A stretch of 64,000 bases of DNA from Candidatus Aminicenantota bacterium (GTDB lineage Bacteria; Acidobacteriota; Aminicenantia; UBA2199), in the NCBI GenBank assembly GCA_026393835.1, contig JAPKZK010000103.1, positions 53,701-117,700 of the forward strand, written 5' to 3'. This document shows, one piece after another, positions 1 through 9,247 of this stretch. How positions within the stretch are numbered: position 1 is the stretch's first letter; each line of letters begins with the position of its first letter. The notes under the pieces are model-generated. The model searched no databases, had not been told where the DNA came from, and saw only the letters and a list, made by a program, of their open reading frames with translations. A program made the position numbers and the translations under genes.

Positions 1-1
1 C

Positions 2-1192
2 CTGGCCCTGGTTTCGGTGGCGGGGAAATATGCGGCCCACGAAGCAATGGCGGCTTTGAAAAAAGGGTTGCACGTGATGATCTTTTCAGATAACGTCCCG
101 CTGGACAAAGAGATTGAATTAAAAAAATACGCGCGGCAAAAGGGTTTGCTGGTTATGGGGCCGGACTGCGGCACTGCCATCATCAACGGCGTACCCCTGG
201 CTTTTGCCAATGTGGTGAACCGGGGCAATATCGGGATAGTCGCCGCTTCAGGTACCGGTCTGCAAGAGGTCGCCTGCCTGATCTCCAATAACGGCGGCGG
301 GATTTCCCAGGCCATTGGCACCGGCGGCCGGGATGTGAAACAAGAGGTCGGCGGTATCACCTTCCTCTCCGCCCTGGAAATGCTGGCCCAGGACGATCAA
401 ACCAAAGTCATCCTGCTGGTCTCCAAACCACCGCACCCGGAGGTCCTGGCCAGGATCGGGCAAAAGGTTAAAGGGTTCTCCAAACCCGTGGTGGCGGTTT
501 TCCTGGGCGCGGCTGCCCCGGAGGTGGAAGTCTATGGGATCACGGCGGCGCCGGACCTGGCCGCGGGCGCGGAAAAAGCGCTGGCCCTGGCGGGTATTCA
601 CATGGACAAAAGGGCCAATGAAATGGATTTATCGGCTGTCGCCCAAAATATTGCGGCGAAACTGCACCCAACACAGAAATATTTACGCGCCCTCTTCACG
701 GGCGGTACGTTTTGCAGTGAAACCCAGGTCATTTTAAAGGGATTGCCGGGTCTCTTTTCCAATACCCCAATTGCCGGCGCCCAACCGCCGGTAGATGTTT
801 GGAAAAGCCAACAACACACGGTGATAGACCTGGGGGAAGATACTTTTACGGTGGGGAAACCCCATCCCATGATCGATTTCTCCACCCGTAACCTTCGTAT
901 CCTGCAAGAAGCCCGGGACCCGGAAACGGCGGTTATCTTGCTGGACCTGGTCCTGGGATACGGCGCTAATTTGAACCCGCTGGCGGAATTGTTGCCGGTG
1001 CTGGTTGAGGCTAAAGCATTGGCCTGCACCCAGTATAAGCATAGAGAACTACCGGTGATTTGTTCGGTTACGGGTACGGACGCCGACCCGCAGAACCGGG
1101 GTTTGGTGGTCAAAGCGCTGCGGGAAGCAGGTTGTATTGTTTGCGCCTCCAACGCCCAGGCGGCGAAGTTGTGCCAAAAGGTTATACCATGA
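2..1192 (+). CDS. fdrA: FdrA-like protein, 5' end outside window
   Basis: This is the C-terminal 396 residues of an FdrA-family protein, which resembles succinyl-CoA synthetase alpha and beta halves. The frame is open from base 2, so the true start lies upstream; the GTG at 17 is an internal codon. Visible signatures are the CoA-ligase-like GPDCGTAI block near residue 55 and the glycine-rich AASGTGLQEV block near residue 85. Family members are usually over 500 residues, so roughly a quarter is missing. In E. coli FdrA works with YlbE (DUF1116) and YlbF as oxamate carbamoyltransferase in allantoin catabolism. Here it overlaps a DUF1116 gene by four bases (ATGA), which supports a working pair, but no YlbF-like or carbamate kinase gene is visible. 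Its role is inferred from family and context. Confidence 0.85.
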   Translation: MALVSVAGKYAAHEAMAALKKGLHVMIFSDNVPLDKEIELKKYARQKGLLVMGPDCGTAIINGVPLAFANVVNRGNIGIVAASGTGLQEVACLISNNGGGISQAIGTGGRDVKQEVGGITFLSALEMLAQDDQTKVILLVSKPPHPEVLARIGQKVKGFSKPVVAVFLGAAAPEVEVYGITAAPDLAAGAEKALALAGIHMDKRANEMDLSAVAQNIAAKLHPTQKYLRALFTGGTFCSETQVILKGLPGLFSNTPIAGAQPPVDVWKSQQHTVIDLGEDTFTVGKPHPMIDFSTRNLRILQEARDPETAVILLDLVLGYGANLNPLAELLPVLVEAKALACTQYKHRELPVICSVTGTDADPQNRGLVVKALREAGCIVCASNAQAAKLCQKVIP

Positions 1193-2613
1193 GCATAAAA
1201 ACATTATTCGATACGGAGTTAAAAGTAATCAACATCGGTTTAAAGTCCTTTAAAGAAACCCTTGACCAATGTAAGGTCGCCTCGGTCCAGGTGGACTGGC
1301 GGCCGCCGGCGACTATGGATGAGCATTGGCAAGAGGTGATGGAACATCATAAAGAAACCATCGATGCGGCCAACCGCGAGGTATGTAACCGGGTTTTAAG
1401 CAGCCGGCCGGTACTGATCGGCCTGGATGTGGCTCTGGTGGCGATCCCGGGCATGAAAAAGAACCTGATTTTACATGCGGGTCCGCCGGTGGCCTGGGAA
1501 AATATGTGCGGACCGATGCGGGGCGGGATTATTGCGGCCTTGAAATATGAAGGGTTGGCCAGAGACGACCGGGAAGCGGAGCATCTGGCGGCTTCGGGTG
1601 AAATCGAATACGCCCCTTGCCATGAACATGCCGCTGTCGGCCCCATGGCGGGTATTGTGTCTGCCTCTATGCCGGTGTTTATCGTAAAAAATGAAAACCG
1701 CGGCAATGTCGCCTACTGCACGATGAATGAAGGTTTAGGGAAAGTCCTTCGTTACGGGGCGTTTAGCGCGGCAGTGATCGAGAAATTGCAATGGATGGAA
1801 AAGGTGCTTTATCCCACTTTAAAAGCAGCGGTGGCGGATTTAGGGAGAATCGATTTAAAGAACATCATTGCCCAGGCGCTGCACATGGGCGATGAGGTAC
1901 ACAACCGCAACCGGGCCGCCACTTCGTTGTTCTACCGTCAAATCACCCCGGCTATTATTCGTACTTCCGAAAATAAAAAGGAGATGATCGAGGTCCTGGA
2001 GTTTATTAACGGCAATGACCACTTTTTTTTAAACCTTTCCATGGCCGCGTCTAAAGTGTCGTTAGATGCCGGCCGGGATGTGCCCGGCAGCAGTGTGGTT
2101 ATTGCGATGGCGCGTAATGGGACGGAATTTGGTGTGCAGCTTTCCGGCGCCGGGGATCGCTGGTTCACCGGGGCCGCGCCCGTACCCGACGCCCTTTATT
2201 TTCCCGGTTTTACCAGGGCGGATGCCAACCCCGATATCGGGGACAGCGCCATTACCGAGACCAATGGGCTGGGCGGTTTTGCCATTGCCGCCAGTCCCGC
2301 TATTGTGCAGTTTGTGGGTGGAACCGCTGCCGATGCAGTGAACTATACATTACAGATGTATGAGATCACAGTGGCTGAAAACAACATGTACCGGATACCT
2401 TACCTTAATTTCAGGGGCACGCCCACGGGTATCGATGTCAGACAGGTGATAGCGAAAAACCTGTGTCCTTTTATCGATACGGGGGTGGCGCACAAGGAAG
2501 CGGGGGTCGGTCAAATCGGGGCGGGCGTTCTCAGCGCACCGCCGGAACCTTTTAAAAATGCTTATATCGGACTGGCAAAAACTTTTGCCCCCGGCGGGTC
2601 AGGACCTTTTTGA
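1189..2613 (+). CDS. DUF1116 family protein (YlbE-like)
   Basis: A 474-residue DUF1116 (YlbE/AllG-type) protein. The frame is open further upstream, but the ATG at 1189 overlaps the FdrA stop as ATGA, the usual translational coupling, so this start is chosen. Recognisable family segments include GPMRGGIIAALKYEG around residue 110, EYAPCHEHAAVGPMAG around residue 140 and GDSAITETNGLGG near residue 350. In E. coli the YlbE partner contributes to oxamate carbamoyltransferase; the same assembly is inferred here with lower certainty. The last codons (GSGPF) and the stop lie inside a hairpin repeat, so the C-terminus may have been trimmed or replaced by that repeat. Confidence 0.85.
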   Translation: MSIKTLFDTELKVINIGLKSFKETLDQCKVASVQVDWRPPATMDEHWQEVMEHHKETIDAANREVCNRVLSSRPVLIGLDVALVAIPGMKKNLILHAGPPVAWENMCGPMRGGIIAALKYEGLARDDREAEHLAASGEIEYAPCHEHAAVGPMAGIVSASMPVFIVKNENRGNVAYCTMNEGLGKVLRYGAFSAAVIEKLQWMEKVLYPTLKAAVADLGRIDLKNIIAQALHMGDEVHNRNRAATSLFYRQITPAIIRTSENKKEMIEVLEFINGNDHFFLNLSMAASKVSLDAGRDVPGSSVVIAMARNGTEFGVQLSGAGDRWFTGAAPVPDALYFPGFTRADANPDIGDSAITETNGLGGFAIAASPAIVQFVGGTAADAVNYTLQMYEITVAENNMYRIPYLNFRGTPTGIDVRQVIAKNLCPFIDTGVAHKEAGVGQIGAGVLSAPPEPFKNAYIGLAKTFAPGGSGPF

Positions 2614-2623
2614 AAAAAGGTCC
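2602..2623. repeat. Hairpin repeat carrying the DUF1116 stop codon
   Basis: An inverted repeat with arms GGACCTTTTT and AAAAAGGTCC around a short G/A loop. The TGA stop of the DUF1116 gene (2611-2613) sits in the loop. Its design, a GC-rich base with a T-run/A-run top, matches hairpins at 14646-14675, 34981-35012 and 40081-40110. It is followed at once by a further gene of the same operon, so a mobile-type intergenic repeat is as likely as a terminator. Confidence 0.6.
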
Positions 2624-2658
2624 CGACACCCCCAAAAACTTCTAATAAGGAGATAAAT

Positions 2659-3483
2659 ATGGAATTAGAACAATTTTTAAATTTTATGGATGACATGGAG
2701 GTCCTTGATTTAACCCAGGATTTAAGTATTCATACGCCGCCGTGGCCCAGTTACATGCCTATGGGCTTACAGTACTTCAAACGCATTGCCGGCGCCCATA
2801 TGGGACAGGGGGCCAATGGACAGATCATGACCACCAGTAACCATGTGGGCACCCATATGGACGGTGAAATTCATTTCTGGTCCTGCGGCCGCGCCATTGG
2901 CAAAGTGCCCATGAAAGAATGGATCGGGCAGGCCGCCGTGGTAGACCTTTCCGATGAATTGAAGGACTATGAACTCTATACCCCGGACATGATCACAAGT
3001 AAAGTCGAGGTAAAAAAAGGCGATATCTTGATTATCAATACCGGTTACAACAGGTACGCCTGGAATCAACCCCAGGCCGATGAACTCCGCTACTTTGTCA
3101 AACACCCCGGACCGGGCAAAGATTTTCACACCTGGGCCATTGACATGAAATTAAAGTGGATCGGCGTGGACTGCGGCAGCGCCGACCATCCCATGAATAC
3201 CATTATCCGGCAATGGCACCCCGCCCGTTTTGCCGAAGCGGAAGCGCTGCTAATAAAGAAATACGGGGCCAAATCGTGGGACGATTATTTTCCGCCCGAA
3301 GAGTATTACCAGGTCATGCATATCAAACTCTTCCCGCACACCATTGTCCATGCGGAAAACCTGGGCGGCGAGATCAATAAATTAAAGAATACCCGAGCCT
3401 GGATCGGTTGTTTCCCCTTAAAAGGCATCGAATTGGAATCGGCCATGTGCCGTATCGTGGCTTTTATGCCGCCTAAAAAATAA
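2659..3483 (+). CDS. Cyclase family protein (kynurenine formamidase-like metal hydrolase)
   Basis: A 274-residue member of the cyclase/KynB family (PF04199 type), metal-dependent hydrolases that open cyclic amides or cleave N-formyl groups. The metal-binding signature HVGTHMDGEIHF is at about residues 62-73, with further family features DLSDEL, LIINTGY and GVDCGSADHP. The start has a clear AAGGAG eight bases upstream of the ATG. It lies between the FdrA/DUF1116 pair and a molybdenum hydroxylase, so hydrolysis of a hydroxylated heterocyclic ring or amide is a reasonable inference. The true substrate cannot be read from the sequence. Confidence 0.85.
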   Translation: MELEQFLNFMDDMEVLDLTQDLSIHTPPWPSYMPMGLQYFKRIAGAHMGQGANGQIMTTSNHVGTHMDGEIHFWSCGRAIGKVPMKEWIGQAAVVDLSDELKDYELYTPDMITSKVEVKKGDILIINTGYNRYAWNQPQADELRYFVKHPGPGKDFHTWAIDMKLKWIGVDCGSADHPMNTIIRQWHPARFAEAEALLIKKYGAKSWDDYFPPEEYYQVMHIKLFPHTIVHAENLGGEINKLKNTRAWIGCFPLKGIELESAMCRIVAFMPPKK

Positions 3484-3522
3484 AATAATAGGTCTTTTAA
3501 TCTTTTTTTGCGAGGTAAGAAT

Positions 3523-4410
3523 ATGGGTTTTGTTAAAGAGTTTGAATACTTTAAACCAACCGGTCTGAAAGAGGCGGTGTCGCTCTTATCTGCCCATAAG
3601 AAGACCGCCATCCTGGCCGGGGGCACCGATTTGGTAGTCGAAATCAAAGGGGGACCGGCGGCGCCGGACGTCGTGGTGGATATCAAAGGATTAAGTGAAC
3701 TGGCCGGGATCAGCTTTGACGGGAACGTTTTACGAATCGGCGGCCTCGTCACCTTCACCCAATTACTGCAATCGGAGGTCGTTCGCCAATTTTTCCCGGT
3801 GCTGCAAGAAATGGCCGCGACAGTCGCTTCCGGCGCCGTGCGCAACCGCGCCACCATGGCCGGGAACATCTGTTCCGCCGTTCCCTGTATGAACAGCGGC
3901 CCTGTTATTTGTTTGTACGACGCCCAGATAACCCTTTTCGGACCCCGGGGCGAACGGACAGTCCCAGCCCGGGACTGGTTCACCGGTGTGCGGCGCACCG
4001 CCATCCAGCCGTCCGAGATCCTGACCGCCATCACCTTCCCTGTTCCTGCCCCCCGGCAAGGCGCCTGTTTTGTGAAACTGGGCCGTTATGCCGGTGAAGA
4101 CCTCGCCCAGGTGCTGGTGGCCGTGCTGGTCTTGCCCGGCCATCATTACCGCGTCAGCTTCGGCGCGGTCGCACCCGTGCCTTTACGGGCCGCCCGGATA
4201 GAGACGCTGCTGCAAGGCAATATCCCGGATGAGGCATTAATCGGTGCCGCCCAGGACCTGATCGACATCGAGATCGCGCCTATCACCGATATCCGCGCCG
4301 GTAAAGAGTACCGGCTGCACATGGCCAAAGTCATGTTTAAACGGGCCCTCACAGCGGCATTACAACGGTTCCAGGGCGCGGGACCGGCCTATGGAACCCC
4401 ATTGATTTAA
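3523..4410 (+). CDS. FAD-binding subunit of a xanthine dehydrogenase family molybdenum hydroxylase
   Basis: A 295-residue medium subunit (XdhB/CoxM type) that carries FAD and passes electrons from the iron-sulfur subunit to the acceptor. The FAD pyrophosphate motif LAGGTDLVVEIK is near residue 35 and the second motif TMAGNICSAVPCMNSGP near residue 115. A TTG at 3508 is also in frame, but the ATG at 3523 has GAGG at proper spacing and fits the family start. It is followed by the 2Fe-2S and molybdenum subunits in the usual FAD/FeS/Mo order. Regulation appears to be that of the whole operon. Confidence 0.9.
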   Translation: MGFVKEFEYFKPTGLKEAVSLLSAHKKTAILAGGTDLVVEIKGGPAAPDVVVDIKGLSELAGISFDGNVLRIGGLVTFTQLLQSEVVRQFFPVLQEMAATVASGAVRNRATMAGNICSAVPCMNSGPVICLYDAQITLFGPRGERTVPARDWFTGVRRTAIQPSEILTAITFPVPAPRQGACFVKLGRYAGEDLAQVLVAVLVLPGHHYRVSFGAVAPVPLRAARIETLLQGNIPDEALIGAAQDLIDIEIAPITDIRAGKEYRLHMAKVMFKRALTAALQRFQGAGPAYGTPLI

Positions 4411-4441
4411 GGGATTGTAATGAATTGAATTGGAGCAAACC

Positions 4442-4942
4442 ATGTTGTATGAAATCACATTTATATTAAACGGTGAAGAACGGCGCCTCGGGGTTCAACC
4501 CAATGAGACGCTGCTGGATGTTTTACGCCGTAAACTGGGCATTACCAGCCCCAAAGTCGGCTGTGAACGGGGCGACTGCGGCGCATGCACGGTGAAACTA
4601 AACGGCCTGTTGGTGAAAAGCTGCCTCATCCTGGCCGTCGAAGTTAATGGCCAGGAAGTAACCACCATCGAAGGACTCATGGCCAAAGGACTCACCCCAC
4701 TGCAAGAGATGTTTATGGCAAAAAACTCTTTCCAATGCGGGTACTGCGCCCCCGGCATGATTTTGGCGGCCGACGACCTGCTGGCAAGGAACCCGGACCC
4801 CAGCGACCACCAGATCAAAGAGGCGCTGGCGGGGAACTTGTGCCGCTGCACCGGCTACGAACCCATTATCGGGGCCATCAAAGCGGTGGCCGCCAATAAC
4901 AAAGCATCCGCGGGACAGACCCGGGGAGGTAACGATGAGTAA
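4442..4942 (+). CDS. 2Fe-2S subunit of molybdenum hydroxylase
   Basis: A 166-residue small subunit with two [2Fe-2S] clusters. The plant-ferredoxin type cluster ligands are CERGDCGAC near residues 39-47 plus a later Cys, and the C-terminal four-helix cluster has CGYCAPG and CRCTGY. It shuttles electrons from the molybdenum site to FAD. The ATG at 4442 with GGAG upstream is preferred over the in-frame TTG at 4430. Its stop overlaps the start of the molybdenum subunit (4935), indicating tight coupling. Confidence 0.93.
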   Translation: MLYEITFILNGEERRLGVQPNETLLDVLRRKLGITSPKVGCERGDCGACTVKLNGLLVKSCLILAVEVNGQEVTTIEGLMAKGLTPLQEMFMAKNSFQCGYCAPGMILAADDLLARNPDPSDHQIKEALAGNLCRCTGYEPIIGAIKAVAANNKASAGQTRGGNDE

Positions 4943-7295
4943 ACAGGAATATAAATATATCGGGCAATCGACCCCCCGTATTGACGGCAAAGAAAAAATT
5001 ACCGGCGCCACCTGTTTTGTGGACGATATCCAGTTCGGCCCCAACCTGCTCTACGCCGCTGTAGTAGAAAGCCCCCATGCCCACGCCTTGATCGAAAAAA
5101 TCGATACCGGCCGGGCGGCCAAGGTGCCCGGGGTGGTCAAAGTCGTGACCGGCAAAGAGTTTCCCTTCCGTTTCGGTTTGTACATGCATGACCGCTATGT
5201 CTTTGCCCAGGACCGCGTGCGTTTTGTCGGCGAGCAAGTGGCCGCGGTCATCGCCCGCGACCCCAGCGCCGCTAAAAAAGCCGCCGCCTTAGTGGAGGTT
5301 CAATATAAAGAACTGGTCCCCTTGCTCAATGTATTCGATGCCATCGGCGAACACCCCAAAAGCATTATCCACCCCGAATTAAAAAACTATGCCCACGTGC
5401 CCTGGTTTTTCCCTGAAGCCGACAGCAACATCGCCCATTTCCGTAAAGTCCGGCGCGGTGATATCGAGAAAGGTTTTGCCGAAGCCGACCTGGTGTATGA
5501 AGACCAATACGTCGTCCCCCGTTACGCGCACTGCGCCATCGAAGTCCATGCCGCCGTGGGTCTCCTGGACAATTCCGGACGTTTAACCCTATGGACCGCC
5601 TCCCAGTCGCCCCATACCCAGCGGCACCTCTTTACCCAGGCCCTCGCCCCCCTCGGTTTCACCCATCAAGATGTCCGTGTTATCAGCCCGGCCGTGGGCG
5701 GTGGTTTTGGGGGCAAAGCCGGCGTCTCCATGGAAATACTTGCCGCCGCATTAGCCACCGTCGTTAAAGGCAGCCACGTCAAAGTCTTGTGGTCCAGGGA
5801 ACAGGAGTTCTACAACACCTATCAACGGCAGGGCGTGCATGCCCGTTTGAAAGTGGGCGTTAAACATGACGGTACGATCACTGCCCTCGAACAGACCCTC
5901 TACTGGGATGCCGGGGCCTATGTCGAATATGGCGCCAATGTCGTGAATGCCGCCGGACTCTCCGCTACCGGGCCCTACCGCATTCCCAATATTAAAATGG
6001 ATTCCATATGCGTCTATACCAACCTACCCCCCGGTGGGCCCTACCGCGGTTTTGGGTATTCCGAGTTTATCTTCGGCCTCGAATCCCATTTTAATGAAAT
6101 AGCCAAAAAATTAAACATGGATGCCGTCGCTTTCAGGAGAAAGAACGCCATTCGTGAAGGCGATACCCTGGCCTACGGCGGCAAGATGAACCCCAACGGT
6201 TTGTTGGAAGCCATTGATAAAGTCGCACAGGCCATTGAATGGGACAAAGAGTTTCCTTCCACCGACCCCAATATCGCTGTCGGCAAAGGTTTTTCTTTAT
6301 TCTGGAAAGCGCCGGCCATGCCCCCCAATGCCTCCTCCTCTGCCTTTTTGAAGTTCAATGAAGACGCCGGCCTCAACATCCTCGTATCCGCCCAGGAGAT
6401 CGGCCAGGGGTTCCTCACCGCCATGGCCCAGGTTGCCGCCGAAGTCCTGGGCGTACCCCCCGACCGCATCCGCGTGGAATCGCCGGATACCGACCGCACC
6501 CCCTATGAATGGCAAACCGTGGCTTCCCATATTACCTGGGGCTGCGGCAACGCCGTGAAACGGGCCGCCGAAGACGCCCGCGAACAAATCTTCGACCTGG
6601 TAGAAAAAACCCTGGGCAAAAAACGCGCGGCCCTCTACCTGGAAGACTCGGCAGTCAAATCCCTGGAGGAACCCGAATTCAATTTACCTTTAAAAAGTTT
6701 TGTAATAGACGGGATCATAATGGCGGACGGCACCTGGCGCGGTGGGCCCGTGACGGGACGCGGCATGTTTATGCCTGAATTCTCATCGGCCGTCAGTGAC
6801 CCCGAGACCGGACAGGGCGGTAAACCCATGGTTCATTATACCGTGGGGGCCAGTGCCATTCGTATTGAAATCGATAAAGAGACCGGTAAAATACGTATCC
6901 CCAAAGTGGTCCTGGCAGTCGATGCCGGTCAAGCCATTAATCCCGGTTTAATACGCGGCCAGATCGTCGGTGGACTGCTGCAAGGTTTGGCCACGGTGTT
7001 ATACGAAGATATGCGTTTCAATGATAAAGGCAAGTTGTTGAACCCCAATTTCACCGATTATAAAATACCTACCGCCCTGGATATCCCCGCTGAAATCGTG
7101 CCCATTATCATCGAAGTCCCCCAGCCGGACGGACCTTTCGGGGCGCGCGGCATCGGCGAGCACACCATGATACCCGCCGCACCCATAGTCGCCAATGCCG
7201 TAGAAGATGCGCTGGGCATTCGCATCAAATCCATGCCTATTACCGCCGAGAAGATTGCCATGGCCATTAAGAAAATGGAGGAAAATAAGAAATAA
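4935..7295 (+). CDS. Molybdopterin-binding subunit of xanthine dehydrogenase family hydroxylase
   Basis: A 786-residue large subunit carrying the molybdenum cofactor. Family signatures in order are a VGGGFGGK block near residue 255, GAYVEYG near 325, GPYRGFGYSEF near 363, AQEIGQGF near 485 and the C-terminal GARGIGEHTM with the conserved Glu of the active site. Length and domain order match XdhA/CoxL-type subunits. The enzyme would hydroxylate an aromatic N-heterocycle or similar substrate. The neighbouring cyclase and CoA-transferase suggest a complete heterocycle degradation route. The substrate (purine, nicotinate-like or other) cannot be assigned from sequence alone. It overlaps the 2Fe-2S gene by eight bases. 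Confidence 0.92.
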   Translation: MSKQEYKYIGQSTPRIDGKEKITGATCFVDDIQFGPNLLYAAVVESPHAHALIEKIDTGRAAKVPGVVKVVTGKEFPFRFGLYMHDRYVFAQDRVRFVGEQVAAVIARDPSAAKKAAALVEVQYKELVPLLNVFDAIGEHPKSIIHPELKNYAHVPWFFPEADSNIAHFRKVRRGDIEKGFAEADLVYEDQYVVPRYAHCAIEVHAAVGLLDNSGRLTLWTASQSPHTQRHLFTQALAPLGFTHQDVRVISPAVGGGFGGKAGVSMEILAAALATVVKGSHVKVLWSREQEFYNTYQRQGVHARLKVGVKHDGTITALEQTLYWDAGAYVEYGANVVNAAGLSATGPYRIPNIKMDSICVYTNLPPGGPYRGFGYSEFIFGLESHFNEIAKKLNMDAVAFRRKNAIREGDTLAYGGKMNPNGLLEAIDKVAQAIEWDKEFPSTDPNIAVGKGFSLFWKAPAMPPNASSSAFLKFNEDAGLNILVSAQEIGQGFLTAMAQVAAEVLGVPPDRIRVESPDTDRTPYEWQTVASHITWGCGNAVKRAAEDAREQIFDLVEKTLGKKRAALYLEDSAVKSLEEPEFNLPLKSFVIDGIIMADGTWRGGPVTGRGMFMPEFSSAVSDPETGQGGKPMVHYTVGASAIRIEIDKETGKIRIPKVVLAVDAGQAINPGLIRGQIVGGLLQGLATVLYEDMRFNDKGKLLNPNFTDYKIPTALDIPAEIVPIIIEVPQPDGPFGARGIGEHTMIPAAPIVANAVEDALGIRIKSMPITAEKIAMAIKKMEENKK

Positions 7296-7449
7296 TAAAT
7301 AATAAATTCGAAATTCGAATATCGAAATTCGAAACAAATCCCAATGACCAAAACTGTAATTGATGAATGATGAATGATGAAAAAAAGACAAAAAACATTC
7401 GTGAAAATTCGTGTAATTCGTGGGCCAGAGTTATAAAGGAGTCTGAATC
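7296..7449. repeat. Intergenic spacer packed with three short repeat types
   Basis: This 154-base spacer contains no gene. It holds (a) ATTCGAAATTCGAA-type repeats running into CGAAACAAAT...ATGACCAAAAC at about 7305-7352, (b) TGAATGATGAATGATGAA at about 7361-7381, and (c) TTCGTGAAAATTCG...TTCGTGGG at about 7400-7425. Type (a) and the reverse complement of (b) reappear in frame inside the NRPS genes, and (c) reappears inverted at 22022-22047. The AAGGAG for the next gene is at its right edge. Confidence 0.75.
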
Positions 7450-8445
7450 ATGAGCTTACCAATTATCGATGAAGGGATCGGCGTGCTGTTCGCAAACCCG
7501 GATCCCGATTTAGCGCGCGCTTTTTCCAGGACGAAAAATTGCGGCCAACGAAACAAGGTAATGAGTCTGAAACAAGCCGTTGCCGAATTTGTGCATGACG
7601 GCGATTATTTAGCCACCGGCGGTTTTGGTTCCAACCGGACCCCTTTAGCCGCTTGCCATGAAATCGTGCGTCAAAAGAAAAAAAATATGGCCTTTGCCGG
7701 GCACACCACCACCCATGATTTCCAGGTATTGTGCGCCGGGAAAACCTTTAACCGGGTGGATTGCGCCTATATCGTCGGCCTGGAAGCGCGGGGCCTGTCC
7801 CCCAATGCCCGCCGGTACATGGAGAGCGGCGCCGTGGAAGTCACCGAATGGACCAACTACGCCCTTGCCGCCCGCCTCAAAGCCGGGGCCATGGGCGCCT
7901 CTTTTATACCCGTACGCAGCATGATGGGTACGGATACCTTCAAGTACAGCGCCGCCAAATTGATCGAATGCCCTTTCACCGGCAAAAAAGTTGTCGTTTT
8001 GCCCGCCCTCTACCCCGATGTCTGCGTCATTCATGTCCATGAAGCGGATATGTACGGCAATTGCCGTTTCAGGGGTATATCCGTGGCGGATATCGAACTG
8101 GCCGGCGCTTCCAAACGGGTCATCATTACCTGTGAGCGGCTCATTGCCAACGAAGAAATCCGCCATGACCCCAGCGCCACCCAGATCCCCTTTTATTTAG
8201 TCGATGCCGTGTGCGAGGTCCCTTACGGCGGTTATCCCGGCAACATGCCCTATGAATATTTCTCCGATGAAGAGCACTTAAACCAATGGTTGACCGCGGA
8301 AAAAGACCCCGAATTATTCGCCGCCTTCCTGGAAAAGAATATTTATAGCTGTGAAGACCATTTCCAATACATCGAGAAAAACGGCGGTTTGCACAAACTC
8401 CAGGCCTTACGGGCCAAGGAGTTCCTGTTGAAAACCGGCAGTTGA
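7450..8445 (+). CDS. CoA-transferase subunit A (glutaconate CoA-transferase-like)
   Basis: A 331-residue class I CoA-transferase alpha subunit. Features are MSLKQAVAEFVHDGDYLATGG near residue 38 (entry to the CoA-transferase fold) and PALYPDVCVIHVHEAD around residue 190, typical of GctA-like subunits. An AAAGGAG precedes the ATG. It is followed 19 bases later by the beta subunit. It probably loads CoA onto the carboxylic acid made by the upstream hydroxylase and cyclase; the acid itself is not known. Confidence 0.88.
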   Translation: MSLPIIDEGIGVLFANPDPDLARAFSRTKNCGQRNKVMSLKQAVAEFVHDGDYLATGGFGSNRTPLAACHEIVRQKKKNMAFAGHTTTHDFQVLCAGKTFNRVDCAYIVGLEARGLSPNARRYMESGAVEVTEWTNYALAARLKAGAMGASFIPVRSMMGTDTFKYSAAKLIECPFTGKKVVVLPALYPDVCVIHVHEADMYGNCRFRGISVADIELAGASKRVIITCERLIANEEIRHDPSATQIPFYLVDAVCEVPYGGYPGNMPYEYFSDEEHLNQWLTAEKDPELFAAFLEKNIYSCEDHFQYIEKNGGLHKLQALRAKEFLLKTGS

Positions 8446-8464
8446 GGAGCTGAGGAGGAGAACC

Positions 8465-9247
8465 ATGACGGCAGCCAACCAGGATTACAATGAAATGGAA
8501 ATGATGATTACCGCGGCAGCGCGGGAATTGGAAGATAACACCATCGTCGGTGTCGGCACCGGCGCCCCGTGCGCCGCCGCCATGTTGGCGCAAAAAACCA
8601 TCGCGCCGCACCTGGTCATCATGTTTGAAGCCGGCGGCATCGACCCCATTCTCCCGGAAATGCCCATTACCGTCGGCGATTCCCGGACCTATTTTAAAGC
8701 AACTAAAGCAGGCAGCATGGCGGATATAATGGAAGCCGGGGCGCGGGGTATGATCGACTACACCTTCCTCGGCGGCGCCCAGATCGATATGTATGGCAAC
8801 CTTAATTCAACCATGCTGGGCAACGACCATCAACACCCCAAGGTCCGCTTTCCCGGGAGCGGCGGCGCCAATGACTTTGCTTCTTTTTGTTGGCGGATGA
8901 TGGTGATTACACCCCAGGATAAGCGACGTTTCGTCGAGAAATTGGACTTTTTGACCACCCCCGGCTGGGTGGAGGGCGGCGATTCACGGGAGAAATCAGG
9001 TTTAGCGCCCGGCGCCGGACCCTATCGAATCATTACTAATATGGCCGTGATGGATTTTGAACCCACATCCAAACGCATGCGCGTTATCTCCGTGAATCCA
9101 GGGTATACCTTCCGGGATGTGCAGGATAACTGTGGTTTTGAATTGCTTAAAGCCGCTGAAATTTTGGAAACCAAAGCCCCTTCGGAAATAGAACTCCAGG
9201 TGTTACGGGAAGTGGTCGATCCTTATGGGTTTATCATTGGTCGGTAA
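8465..9247 (+). CDS. CoA-transferase subunit B (glutaconate CoA-transferase-like)
   Basis: A 260-residue class I CoA-transferase beta subunit. The FEAGG segment near residue 59 holds the Glu expected to form the glutamyl-CoA intermediate, and GGAQIDMYGNLNSTMLG near residue 102 is a strong family signature, followed by GSGGANDFAS. It begins after a GAGGAG ribosome site 19 bases downstream of subunit A and is the last gene of the operon before a large inverted repeat. Confidence 0.9.
   Translation: MTAANQDYNEMEMMITAAARELEDNTIVGVGTGAPCAAAMLAQKTIAPHLVIMFEAGGIDPILPEMPITVGDSRTYFKATKAGSMADIMEAGARGMIDYTFLGGAQIDMYGNLNSTMLGNDHQHPKVRFPGSGGANDFASFCWRMMVITPQDKRRFVEKLDFLTTPGWVEGGDSREKSGLAPGAGPYRIITNMAVMDFEPTSKRMRVISVNPGYTFRDVQDNCGFELLKAAEILETKAPSEIELQVLREVVDPYGFIIGR

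Noticed and set aside
248..601. Long antisense open frames over the catabolic operon and the NRPS genes
   Set aside because: They are shadows of GC-rich coding sequence on the other strand, with repetitive Gly/Arg/Pro composition and no domains.
1060..1188. Upstream extension of the DUF1116 reading frame
   Set aside because: It overlaps FdrA coding sequence in another frame; the ATGA overlap at 1189 gives a proper coupled start.
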